A DNA stretch of 64,000 nucleotides from an uncultured Draconibacterium sp. (lineage in GTDB: Bacteria > Bacteroidota > Bacteroidia > Bacteroidales > Prolixibacteraceae): assembly GCF_913060805.1 (NCBI RefSeq), contig NZ_CAJXTC010000008.1, positions 62,001 through 126,000 of the forward strand, read 5' to 3'. Under the pieces are notes generated by a model that did not search any database, had not been told where the DNA came from, and worked only from the letters and a program-made list of their open reading frames with translations. The position numbers and the translations under genes are program-made. Positions 1 to 7,955 of this stretch are shown piece after piece (the first letter of the stretch is position 1; every line of letters begins with the position of its first letter).

Positions 1-665
1 GCGGTGGATACATCTTCGGTAATAGTAATTTTGCCACCTGTTTGAGTGGCTATTTCGCGGCATTCAGCCTGTAATTCTTCCGAAGGCTGACAGGCCTTTG
101 GAGCAGCTGCCCTGAAATCCATTCCCAGTTTGGCCGCGCCTACCATTAGCGAATTGCCCATGTTGTTTCGAGCATCGCCCAGGTAGCAGAATTTTATTTC
201 CGATAAAGGTTTGTTGCTGTGTTCTTTCATGGTCAGGAAATCAGCCAGAATCTGCGTCGGATGAAATTCGTTGGTTAGTCCATTCCAGACCGGAACGCCG
301 GCAAATTCTCCTAATTCCTCCACAATATCCTGTCCAAATCCACGGTATTCAATTCCGTCGTACATTCTTCCAAGTACGCGTGCTGTGTCTTTCATAGTTT
401 CTTTTTGGCCAATTTGCGAACCCGAGGGGCCGAGATAAGTAACCTGCGCTCCCTGATCGTAAGCCGCTACTTCAAAAGCGCAACGGGTGCGGGTAGAGGC
501 TTTTTCAAAGATCAGTGCAATGTTTTTACCTGAAAGTTGCGGTTTCTCAGTGCCTTCGTATTTTGCCTTTTTTAAACTTGCTGCTAAATCGAGCAGTTCA
601 TTTATTTCGTTGGGTGTAAAATCAAGTAGTTTAAGGAAGTTTCTGTTTTTTAAATTATTGGTCAT
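1..665 (-). CDS. arcB: ornithine carbamoyltransferase, C-terminus cut by window edge
   Basis: Transfers the carbamoyl group between carbamoyl phosphate and ornithine/citrulline in the cytoplasm. About 221 residues are visible; the gene runs off the left edge. The carbamoyl-phosphate loop STRTR lies near residues 57-61 and the HPTQ motif near 134-137; NNMGNSLM and the following Rossmann-like stretch begin the ornithine-binding half. The start is the ATG at 663-665. The next gene upstream on the same strand is carbamate kinase, which favours the catabolic, ATP-yielding role (ArcB) over arginine synthesis (ArgF), but sequence alone does not separate the two. The 157-bp gap to carbamate kinase holds dispersed repeats. 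The family call is firm; the direction of the reaction is inference. Confidence 0.9.
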   Translation of the reverse strand, partial: MTNNLKNRNFLKLLDFTPNEINELLDLAASLKKAKYEGTEKPQLSGKNIALIFEKASTRTRCAFEVAAYDQGAQVTYLGPSGSQIGQKETMKDTARVLGRMYDGIEYRGFGQDIVEELGEFAGVPVWNGLTNEFHPTQILADFLTMKEHSNKPLSEIKFCYLGDARNNMGNSLMVGAAKLGMDFRAAAPKACQPSEELQAECREIATQTGGKITITEDVST

Positions 666-723
666 TCTATTTTAGTATTTTATTTGGTTGCTGTTGATTC
701 TAATTTGTTACTAGTTTTTTACT

Positions 724-749
724 ACAGAGCCGCACAGAGCCGCACAGAG
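724..749. repeat. tandem ACAGAGCCGC units in the arcB-arcC gap
   Basis: Two full and one partial 10-bp units. Just downstream come AAGGCAAAAG (753-762) and an AT-rich phrase ACAATTTATCAG (792-803) that recur in other gaps of the window (5535, 5702 and 63832 regions). Confidence 0.75.
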
Positions 750-822
750 AAAAAGGCAAAAGGAAAAAGTGTAAAGTCAAAAGTTATTAGCACAATTTAT
801 CAGTTTTTCAATTTAACAATCT

Positions 823-1794
823 CTAATCAATCTTTTCTTCATCGTCGTATTCCATTGTAATCTTCGATCCATAACTTTTGTCAGCCAGTTTTGTGGCTTC
901 GGTGATGATACTTTTACTGCCGCCGTTTTTTATAAAATCGAGGCAGGCTTTAATTTTGGGCTCCATTGTTCCTTCAGCAAATGTACCATTTTCAAGATGC
1001 TTTAGCGTGTCAGCATAATTTAAAAATTCCAGTTTTTGCTGCGTTTCCTGTCCAAAGTCTTTATAAATAAAAGGTACGTCTGTGAGGATGTATAACTCGT
1101 CAGCATCGATATTTGTGGCCAGCATACCCGAAGCCCTGTCTTTATCGATTACCGCATCCAATGTGCGTACGTCGTTGTTCTCGTCGAAATAAACCGGAAT
1201 GCCACCGCCTCCGGCAGCAATAACAATATTACCGTTTTCCAGTAGTTGCCGGATAATGTCTTTATTCAAAATATCAATGGGCATGGGCGAGGGGACAACT
1301 CTCCGGTAACCATCTTTGCTTTTTGATGTAGATTTAAATACCCAGCCTTTTTGTTTGGCCAGTCTGTCTGCTTCGGTTTTGCTGTAAACTTTCCCGATTC
1401 GTTTCGATGGATACTGAAAAGCCGGATCGTTGGCATCGATCTCCACCAGCGTAACCATGGAAATTACGTTTTTATCGATGCCGTGTTTGTTAAGCACATT
1501 GCGCATCATTCGCTCGATCATAAAACCGATACCGCCTTGTGAGTCGGCTACGCAAATATTAAGTGGCATAGGCGCAATACTGTAAAGTTGTTCACCGGCG
1601 TCGTTGCGCATTAATATATTCCCTACCTGCGGCCCGTTGCCGTGTGTGAGCACCAGCTCGTAACCTTCGCGAAGCAAAGGCACCAGGTTTTCAAGTGTGT
1701 CGGTTACATTTTTTTCCTGCTGAACGATGGTTCCTTCTTCGTTACCGCGCAGAATGGCGTTTCCGCCCAAAGCAACAACAGCTCTTTTCTTCAT
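823..1794 (-). CDS. arcC: carbamate kinase
   Basis: Makes ATP and carbamate from carbamoyl phosphate and ADP, the last step of the arginine deiminase route. The 323-residue length fits the family. The amino-acid-kinase fold shows ALGGNAI at residues 8-14, a THGNGPQVG loop near 50, AAGGGGIPV near 195 and VIDKDRASGMLA near 215. It lies just upstream of and co-directional with the carbamoyltransferase, so the pair likely acts together; arginine deiminase is not in the window and could lie to the left. A promoter box TATGTTTG sits 44 nt upstream of the ATG. The C-terminus ends in a short acidic tail. Confidence 0.93.
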   Translation of the reverse strand: MKKRAVVALGGNAILRGNEEGTIVQQEKNVTDTLENLVPLLREGYELVLTHGNGPQVGNILMRNDAGEQLYSIAPMPLNICVADSQGGIGFMIERMMRNVLNKHGIDKNVISMVTLVEIDANDPAFQYPSKRIGKVYSKTEADRLAKQKGWVFKSTSKSKDGYRRVVPSPMPIDILNKDIIRQLLENGNIVIAAGGGGIPVYFDENNDVRTLDAVIDKDRASGMLATNIDADELYILTDVPFIYKDFGQETQQKLEFLNYADTLKHLENGTFAEGTMEPKIKACLDFIKNGGSKSIITEATKLADKSYGSKITMEYDDEEKID

Positions 1795-1837
1795 TGGTAT
1801 AGTTAATTAGTAACCTGAAAATAGATCAGGCGCCTAA

Positions 1838-1845
1838 CAAACATA
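1838..1845 (-). promoter_or_regulatory. putative -7 box of arcC
   Basis: On the minus strand this reads TATGTTTG, an exact match to the Bacteroidota TAnnTTTG element. It lies 44 nt from the arcC start. No clear -33 TTTG is visible at 19-21 nt upstream, so this is a moderate call. Confidence 0.4.
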
Positions 1846-2062
1846 GAAAAACAAAGCATAAAAAGAAATGTGTTATCGCTTGGTTTTGTGTTGGTTGTGC
1901 TATTTTACAACAGCTTTTTCCGATTGATTTATTAATTCGGAAAACAGGTGTAAGGTATTCTTTCGAATTGCAAGAAAAAGGCCTTTATTTATTAACACTT
2001 TTTTCTTGAAATGATAGCCGGAATTAGCAAGCAGGCATAACTTCTACCTGAGTTTTTTTAGT

Positions 2063-2070
2063 TAAATTTG
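2063..2070 (+). promoter_or_regulatory. putative -7 box upstream of ftsK
   Basis: TAAATTTG matches the Bacteroidota -7 consensus. It lies about 165 nt before the ftsK ATG, which would give an unusually long leader compared with other genes in this window. No -33 element is evident. Confidence 0.3.
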
Positions 2071-2235
2071 CGGGCAATTTAACCCACATTATTCAGTTTA
2101 TGCAGAATAATGTTCCTGTTTGGCGGTTAAAGTCGATTTTGTTGAATGATTTTTGGGATCTCAAAAATTGAAATGAAACTTAATCGTTATATTGGAAACT
2201 TGTTGTGAATAAAAATTCGGATTAAAAATAACTCC

Positions 2236-4686
2236 ATGGCATTTAGAGCGAAAAAAAAGCCAGCAAAATCGAAAAATAAACGTACCAAAAAGAAGCGTAC
2301 ACCCCTCGTAAACAAGGAAAAACTGTATTTCCTGTTTGGGTTGTTCGTGCTTTTGGTGGCAGCTTACCTGCTAATTTCTTTTGTGTCGTTTTTATTTTAC
2401 GGTGCAGCCGATCAAAGTATAATGGACTCGGGCTGGCGCGAATTCCTTTTTAACACCGAGGTGAAAGCTCAGAATAAAGGGATGAAACTGGGTGCTTATT
2501 TGTCGGAAGTTATTATGAATCGCGGATTCGGATTGGCGTCATTTGGTTTGGTGTATTTAATGGCCATTTCAGGTGCGCGTATTTTGGGCCGAAAAACAGG
2601 AAACTTCCTGAAAAGTGTTTGGTATAGCGTTCTCTGTATTATTTGGTTTTCGGTAGCGTTGGGTTTGTTTTTTAATAAAACCGATGCCGGATCGGCTATC
2701 TACTGGGGGGGGCATTATGGTTTTGTGCTTAGCAACTGGCTGCGCTCGCTGATCGGGATTGTTGGACTTGTATTCCTGTTATTTATTTCCGGACTGGCGA
2801 TTGTTGTTGTGCGTTTCGACGGAGCTTTTAACATGCTGAAAAGTCTGTTAAAAAGGAAGTCAGGTGAAACAGCGCAGGAGGATGCCGATGTGGAAGAAGA
2901 GACCATTTCGAATGAAGAAGTTGATGGTGAAGAGGCAATAACAAAGGTTATTGAAGATGACGACGATGTGGTGAAAGCCATTTTTGAGTCGGATGACGAT
3001 GATGATTTGCCGATTGAAGAACCGGAGGTTGAGATTGAAGATGAAATTGAAATAGAGCAGCCGGAAGAGGAGAGTGGGGATGATATTGAAGTGATTCCGG
3101 TGAAAAAAGAGGATGACCTGAATTTAACTGTCGCGCCAAAACACGAGGAAGAAGAGTCGGATGGCAAGGAGCCGGAGGAATTGGAAGACTATGATCCAAC
3201 ACTGGATTTGGCCAGTTTTAAATTCCCGACACTGGAATTGCTGGAAGACCATAAATTCGGGAATGCCGAAGTTAAAAATGAAGAGCTGGTAGCCAACAAA
3301 AATAAAATTGTTGAAACGCTACGTCATTATAAGATAGAGATTACGAAAATCCGTGCTACCATTGGGCCAACAATTACACTTTACGAAATTGTACCGGCGC
3401 CGGGAGTGCGTATCTCGAAGATTAAAAACCTGGAAGATGATATTGCCTTGAGTTTGGCAGCATTGGGTATTCGTATTATCGCTCCAATTCCGGGGCGCGG
3501 AACCATCGGTATTGAGGTGCCAAACCAAAATCCGGAAACGGTGTCGATGCACTCGATTATTCGCTCGAAGCGATTCCAGGAGAGCAAAGCAGAATTGCCG
3601 GTGGCTTTGGGAAAAACCATTTCGAACGAGACCTTTATGTTCGACCTGGTGAAAATGCCGCACATACTTGTCGCAGGTGCTACCGGACAAGGTAAATCGG
3701 TGGGTATTAACGTCATCATTACTTCGTTGTTGTACAAAAAACACCCGTCGCAACTAAAGTTTGTTTTTATCGACCCGAAAAAGGTGGAGTTGAATATTTA
3801 TTCGGTACTGGAAAAGCATTACCTGGCAAAATTGCCTGATGCTGAAGAGCCGGTGATCACCGATATTCAGAAAGTAAAAAATACGCTGAATTCGATTAAC
3901 GTGGAAATGGATGCACGTTACGATTTGTTGAAAGCGGCGCAGGCACGTAATATAAAAGAGTATAACAAGAAATTTATATCGCGCAGACTGAATCCTGAAA
4001 AGGGACACCGGTTTATGCCATACATTGTGGTGATCATCGATGAGTTTGCCGATCTGATTATGACCGCCGGAAAAGAGATTGAGTTGCCGATTGCAAGGAT
4101 TGCACAGCTGGCAAGGGCTGTGGGAATTCATATGATTATTGCCACGCAGCGCCCATCAACCAATATTATTACCGGTGTAATTAAGGCTAACTTCCCGGCG
4201 CGTATTGCGTTTAAAGTAGCATCGATGATCGACTCGCGTACCATTCTCGATTCGCCGGGAGCGAACCAGCTTATCGGGCGTGGTGATATGCTTATTTCGC
4301 AGGGAAGTGAAATGACGCGTGTTCAGTGTGCTTTTGTCGATACGCCTGAGGTGGAAAATATTGTTGAGTTTATCGGCGATCAACGCGGGTATCCAACGGC
4401 ATTTTTATTGCCTGAGTATGCCGGCGATGAGGAACCCGGACCGGGCGAAGTGGATTTGCGAAACCGCGATGAGTTGTTTGACGATGCAGCACGAGTAGTA
4501 GTAATGAACCAAATGGGATCGACATCGATGATCCAACGAAAATTCTCTATCGGTTATAACCGTGCGGGACGTTTGATGGATCAGTTGGAAGCTGCGGGTA
4601 TAGTTGGCCCAAGCGAAGGAAGTAAAGCACGACAGGTTTTGCTTCAGGATGAATATAGTTTGGAACAGTTATTGAATGGTTTGTAA
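2236..4686 (+). CDS. ftsK: DNA translocase FtsK/SpoIIIE
   Basis: Septum-anchored ATP-driven DNA pump that clears and aligns chromosome termini at division. 816 residues. Four membrane segments lie in the first 190 residues after a very basic N-terminal tail, then a strongly acidic Asp/Glu-rich linker (about 212-335), then the motor. Walker A GATGQGKS is near 481-488 and Walker B VVIIDEFADL near 598; TQRPS and NFPARIAFKV follow. The last 65 residues form the gamma winged helix (SIGYNRAGRLMDQLEAAGIVG) that reads polar DNA signals in the family. The tyrosine recombinase XerD, its usual partner, is encoded 3.3 kb downstream. A LolA-like gene follows after 98 bp. Confidence 0.96.
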   Translation: MAFRAKKKPAKSKNKRTKKKRTPLVNKEKLYFLFGLFVLLVAAYLLISFVSFLFYGAADQSIMDSGWREFLFNTEVKAQNKGMKLGAYLSEVIMNRGFGLASFGLVYLMAISGARILGRKTGNFLKSVWYSVLCIIWFSVALGLFFNKTDAGSAIYWGGHYGFVLSNWLRSLIGIVGLVFLLFISGLAIVVVRFDGAFNMLKSLLKRKSGETAQEDADVEEETISNEEVDGEEAITKVIEDDDDVVKAIFESDDDDDLPIEEPEVEIEDEIEIEQPEEESGDDIEVIPVKKEDDLNLTVAPKHEEEESDGKEPEELEDYDPTLDLASFKFPTLELLEDHKFGNAEVKNEELVANKNKIVETLRHYKIEITKIRATIGPTITLYEIVPAPGVRISKIKNLEDDIALSLAALGIRIIAPIPGRGTIGIEVPNQNPETVSMHSIIRSKRFQESKAELPVALGKTISNETFMFDLVKMPHILVAGATGQGKSVGINVIITSLLYKKHPSQLKFVFIDPKKVELNIYSVLEKHYLAKLPDAEEPVITDIQKVKNTLNSINVEMDARYDLLKAAQARNIKEYNKKFISRRLNPEKGHRFMPYIVVIIDEFADLIMTAGKEIELPIARIAQLARAVGIHMIIATQRPSTNIITGVIKANFPARIAFKVASMIDSRTILDSPGANQLIGRGDMLISQGSEMTRVQCAFVDTPEVENIVEFIGDQRGYPTAFLLPEYAGDEEPGPGEVDLRNRDELFDDAARVVVMNQMGSTSMIQRKFSIGYNRAGRLMDQLEAAGIVGPSEGSKARQVLLQDEYSLEQLLNGL

Positions 4687-4784
4687 AATTAATTTTTGAG
4701 GGTGATACGGGATCGGGATTTATACATTGGGTAGAAAAATCGTAGCGTTTTCATTTTCTGACAAAGGAATAGAACAATAGTAAA

Positions 4785-5438
4785 ATGATGAGAAGGATAG
4801 TATTGATGGTTGCGCTGGTGATGGTAGCAACATTAGGATGGTCGCAGAGCGATGCAAAGGCCAAACAAATTCTGGATGAGGTAAGTGCCAAAACCAAAGA
4901 AATTAAATCGATGTCGGCCAGTTTTGTGTTCTCGATGGTGAATGAAGAAATGGATATTGACGAAACCAACGCCGGTACCATAAAAATTAAAGGTCAGAAA
5001 TATTGCGTGCAACTGCCCGATTTGGGAGTTGAAGTATTTTCGAATGGCGAAACCATCTGGAATTACATGAAAGACGGTAACCAGGTTACCATTTCGAATA
5101 TTGATGATGAAAGCAGCGAACTGATGGATCCTTCGTCGTTGTTCAGTATTTACGAGCGCGGTTTCCGTTCGGAGTTTGTAGATGAAAAAACAGAAGGTGG
5201 AAAAACACTGTATCATATCAATCTTTTCCCTGATTCGGATACTTACGATGTAACAAAAATTGAAGTGGCTATTGATAAGGCTGAAATGATGATCCATTCG
5301 GCAACTTTATACAGTACCGATGGAAACTTGTACGGAATTCTGGTAAAAGAAATGGATACAAACGCCGGATTTGATGATTCGGAATTTGTTTTTAACGCTG
5401 CTAATTATAACGATGTAGAAGTTATCGACTTCAGATAA
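4785..5438 (+). CDS. LolA-like outer-membrane lipoprotein carrier protein
   Basis: Periplasmic carrier of the LolA fold, expected to hold lipoproteins or other acyl groups between the inner and outer membrane. 217 residues with a clear signal peptide ending near WSQS (residues 1-21). The body has the half-barrel pattern of the family: SMSASFVFSM, a strand with KGQKYCVQLPDLGVEVFSNGETIWNY features and a C-terminal EFVFNAANY. Two ATG codons are adjacent (4785 and 4788); either could start the protein. It follows ftsK in the same direction, an order common in Bacteroidota. A strong hairpin terminator begins 19 bp after the stop. Confidence 0.85.
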   Translation: MMRRIVLMVALVMVATLGWSQSDAKAKQILDEVSAKTKEIKSMSASFVFSMVNEEMDIDETNAGTIKIKGQKYCVQLPDLGVEVFSNGETIWNYMKDGNQVTISNIDDESSELMDPSSLFSIYERGFRSEFVDEKTEGGKTLYHINLFPDSDTYDVTKIEVAIDKAEMMIHSATLYSTDGNLYGILVKEMDTNAGFDDSEFVFNAANYNDVEVIDFR

Positions 5439-5456
5439 CTAAAGTATATAAAAAAG

Positions 5457-5494
5457 AAAAAGCCTTGTTTCTATAAAGAAGCAAGGCTTTTTTT
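5457..5494 (+). terminator. rho-independent terminator of the lolA-like gene
   Basis: AGCCTTG (5461-5467) pairs with CAAGGCT (5482-5488); the stem extends with TTTC/GAAG through one wobble and is followed by seven T. An A-run on the other side makes it potentially bidirectional. It is nearly identical to the hairpin at 5825-5862. Confidence 0.85.
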
Positions 5495-5824
5495 ATGGTG
5501 ATATACCGAATCACAATATCGAGTATCCAGCATCAAGGCAAAAGTTGAGAGCAGCTTTGCCGGGAGCAACAGTTGCAAGCTACAAGCCACTAGCCGCGAG
5601 TTTGTAGCCAGTATAAAGGCAAAAAGATATAAAGGATTTAGCACAGAGTTACACTGAGAAATTACAGAGTTCCGCCGAGAATTGGATAAAAGGTTATGAA
5701 CTACAATTTTACAATTTATCAGTTAAAACAATTCTGTTGTGTCCAGCATCCAGTTTCCAGCAACGAGTATCCAGCATCCAGTAACGAGCATCCAGTATCC
5801 AGCATCCAGGTTTGTATACAAAAG
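5495..5824. repeat. repeat-filled spacer with heptanucleotide tandem units
   Basis: No gene. The stretch is a mosaic of short repeats. Positions 5740-5809 are exactly ten 7-bp units close to YAWCSAG (such as CATCCAG, TATCCAG, CAACGAG). Three more units sit at 5517-5537, and a different 7-bp series (TGCAAGC, TACAAGC, CACTAGC) at 5574-5594. A roughly 10-11 bp series around ACAGAGTTAC fills 5642-5678. The 10-mer AAGGCAAAAG occurs at 5535-5544, with a one-base variant at 5616-5625. It lies between two convergent genes and between two near-identical terminators. Confidence 0.8.
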
Positions 5825-5862
5825 AAAAAGCCTTGTTTCAATGAAGAAGCAAGGCTTTTTTT
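5825..5862 (-). terminator. rho-independent terminator of pyk
   Basis: AGCCTTG (5829-5835) pairs with CAAGGCT (5850-5856), with A-runs on one side and T-runs on the other, so it can stop transcription from either strand. Sixteen bp separate it from the pyruvate kinase stop. It is almost a copy of the hairpin at 5457-5494. Confidence 0.8.
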
Positions 5863-5878
5863 ATGGAGTAAATCGTTG

Positions 5879-7297
5879 TTAACTTAATTCTTTTGGTTTC
5901 ATAAATAACCTGTCGGCAGTTGATATTTCGATGAACGATGCACCGGCATCTTCACCAAAACGGCCACCTACATAAATTACCAAGTCATCCATGTTAATTG
6001 TTCCCTGGTTAACCAGTTCCTGAACAGCAGCTTTCTGGATCTTCATCTTGTTCTTTTTCGCTTCAAGGTACGAAGGATGAACACCAAAAGAAAGTGCCAG
6101 TTCACGCATTACTCGGTGTGAGTGACATTTTACAAAAACCGGGTAAAACGGACGGTGCGATGCCAGGTAACGACCTGTTTTTCCTGTAGTTGTTGATGTA
6201 ATAATTGCATCGGGTTTTAACTCGCGTGCCATACGAATTGCCGATTGTGCCAGGTAAGCCGGAATATCAGCTTTTAATGGTACAAGCAATTCTCTGCGGT
6301 CGCGGTCAGGTTCAACCTCCTGAGCAATTTTAGCCATCGCTTTAACGGCTTCAACAGGATATTTTCCGTAGGCAGTTTCGCCACTTAACATTATTGCATC
6401 GGTTCCCATGTAAATCGCACTTGCCACGTCGCTAACTTCTGCACGTGTTGGTCTTGGGTGCTCAATCATGGTGTGCAGCATTTGAGTAGCAATAATAACC
6501 GGTTTTTGGTACAATATTGCACGACGAACCAGGTTACGTTGAATAGTTGGGATCTTCGATTCAGGAAGTTCAATACCCAAATCGCCACGAGCTACCATAA
6601 TACCATAAGCGTGCTCTAATATCTCGTCGATATTATCAACACCCTCCATATTTTCGATTTTGGCAATAATTTTAATCGGGCTATTATGCTCATCAAGAAT
6701 CTTTTGAACGTCGTTTACATCTTCTTTGTGACGAACAAATGAATGTGCAATAAAATCAAGATTGTTTTCTGCAGCAAAGCGAATAAAATCTACATCGCGT
6801 TCAGTTAACGATGGAAGTTTAATTTCTACGCCGGGTACGTTAATACTTTTACGCTTTTTAATAACGCCCGAGTTGCAAACTTTACACAATAAATATTGAA
6901 TGTGTTTTTCAACCACTTCAAATTCAGTTTCGCCGTCATCCACAAGGATTTTGTTACCTACATTCAGGTCGTTTACAAAACCTTTGTAGTTAACGCAAAT
7001 GTTTTTTACATCGTCCAGTACTCCGGTAGAGTACGACAATGTAACCAGTTCTCCTTCCTTAACTTCTGTGTCCGAAAGAGTTTGACATGTTCGTATTTCT
7101 GGGCCTTTCGTGTCAACAAGAATTGCAATTTTATCTGAAACCGCACGAATATTATCCACCATTACTTTCCCGCTTTCGGGAGTAATATGGGCGGTGTTAA
7201 TACGGGCTACGTTTAGTCCCGCATCATAAAGTGACTGGATAAAATCTACATCACATCTTTGATCTGAAATTGTTGCAACAATTTTGGTCTGTCTCAT
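5879..7297 (-). CDS. pyk: pyruvate kinase
   Basis: Converts phosphoenolpyruvate and ADP to pyruvate and ATP in glycolysis. 472 residues, normal length. The barrel carries DTKGPEIR (near 63-70), IIAKIENMEGV and VARGDLGIELP (Mg/PEP site), ATQMLHTM, and the C-terminal allosteric-type domain. The Glu in KGPEIR is the residue seen in potassium-dependent enzymes. The usual N-x-S-H after the catalytic arginine reads NTAH here, so one potassium ligand (Ser) is Ala. The start is supported by a TACTTTTG box 22 nt upstream. A terminator follows the stop. Confidence 0.95.
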   Translation of the reverse strand: MRQTKIVATISDQRCDVDFIQSLYDAGLNVARINTAHITPESGKVMVDNIRAVSDKIAILVDTKGPEIRTCQTLSDTEVKEGELVTLSYSTGVLDDVKNICVNYKGFVNDLNVGNKILVDDGETEFEVVEKHIQYLLCKVCNSGVIKKRKSINVPGVEIKLPSLTERDVDFIRFAAENNLDFIAHSFVRHKEDVNDVQKILDEHNSPIKIIAKIENMEGVDNIDEILEHAYGIMVARGDLGIELPESKIPTIQRNLVRRAILYQKPVIIATQMLHTMIEHPRPTRAEVSDVASAIYMGTDAIMLSGETAYGKYPVEAVKAMAKIAQEVEPDRDRRELLVPLKADIPAYLAQSAIRMARELKPDAIITSTTTGKTGRYLASHRPFYPVFVKCHSHRVMRELALSFGVHPSYLEAKKNKMKIQKAAVQELVNQGTINMDDLVIYVGGRFGEDAGASFIEISTADRLFMKPKELS

Positions 7298-7318
7298 TAC
7301 TTCTAAATTTTAAGGGCG

Positions 7319-7326
7319 CAAAAGTA
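7319..7326 (-). promoter_or_regulatory. putative -7 box of pyk
   Basis: Reads TACTTTTG on the minus strand, an exact TAnnTTTG match whose G lies 22 nt from the pyk ATG, a spacing shared by many genes here. No clear -33 element. Confidence 0.55.
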
Positions 7327-7399
7327 CAATAAAACCCGATTTAACGGTTAAATTAAATTTAATGAATGATTAAATTTAATAGAGAGTATAGATTCATCA

Positions 7400-7816
7400 T
7401 CAATTTACGAAACTTTGAATTGCCAATCGATACGATTCGAGGCCAAATCCCATAATACATCCTTTACATACCGGGCCGATAATTGATTTATGCCTGAAAT
7501 CTTCGCGCGTAAGTGTATTTGAAATATGCACTTCAACAACGGGTGTTTTTATACCTGCAATTGCATCGCGAATGGCCACCGATGTGTGCGTATAGGCACC
7601 TGCATTTATGATTATTCCGTCGTAACTAAAACCATGCTCGTGTAACGAATTTATGAGTTCTCCCTCAACGTTTGATTGATAATAGGCAAGGTCTAAATCG
7701 GGAAAATCCTGTTTCAATTGTTCATAATAACTTTTAAAACTTTCTGTTCCATAAATCGACTTTTCCCTTATCCCAAGTAGGTTTAAGTTAGGTCCATTGA
7801 TAATCAAGAGCTTCAT
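7400..7816 (-). CDS. aroQ: type II 3-dehydroquinate dehydratase
   Basis: Dehydrates 3-dehydroquinate to 3-dehydroshikimate in the shikimate pathway. 138 residues, the short alpha/beta fold of type II enzymes that assemble as dodecamers. Family motifs are all present: NGPNLNLLGIRE at the N-terminus, the loop tyrosine a few residues later (SIYG), INAGAYTHTSVAI with the active-site asparagine in the centre, and EVHISNT followed by RHKS. It is on the same strand as pyk but 103 bp upstream of it, and divergent from xerD. No other shikimate gene is nearby. Confidence 0.95.
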   Translation of the reverse strand: MKLLIINGPNLNLLGIREKSIYGTESFKSYYEQLKQDFPDLDLAYYQSNVEGELINSLHEHGFSYDGIIINAGAYTHTSVAIRDAIAGIKTPVVEVHISNTLTREDFRHKSIIGPVCKGCIMGFGLESYRLAIQSFVN

Positions 7817-7955
7817 TTCTTCGATTTTAATTTATTTTATAGTAACTTTATTCAAAATGCAACGTAATATTTTTTTGTTATAATAGTTCATCTATTTAAC
7901 AGACGTACGTAGCATTTAATAAACAGACATAAAAGTAACCTTAATTTGCAATATT

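Larger units (their letters stand above)
1795..2235. other. 441-bp divergent intergenic region arcC/ftsK
   Basis: No credible gene is seen. It should hold the promoters of the two divergent flanking genes; one TAnnTTTG box faces each way (1838-1845 on minus, 2063-2070 on plus). The rest is AT-rich with no strong hairpin or repeat that I can see. Confidence 0.6.

Noticed and set aside
2715-3167. 150-residue minus-strand frame within ftsK
   Set aside because: It mirrors the acidic linker of FtsK (Ser-rich shadow) and has no independent signals.
5740-5809. Possible CRISPR array
   Set aside because: The repeat unit is 7 bp with no spacers, and no cas gene is in the window.
5696-5887. 63-residue plus-strand frame in the repeat spacer
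   Set aside because: It is translated repeat DNA (VSSNEYPASSNEHPVSS) and crosses the pyk terminator; no family likeness or start signal.
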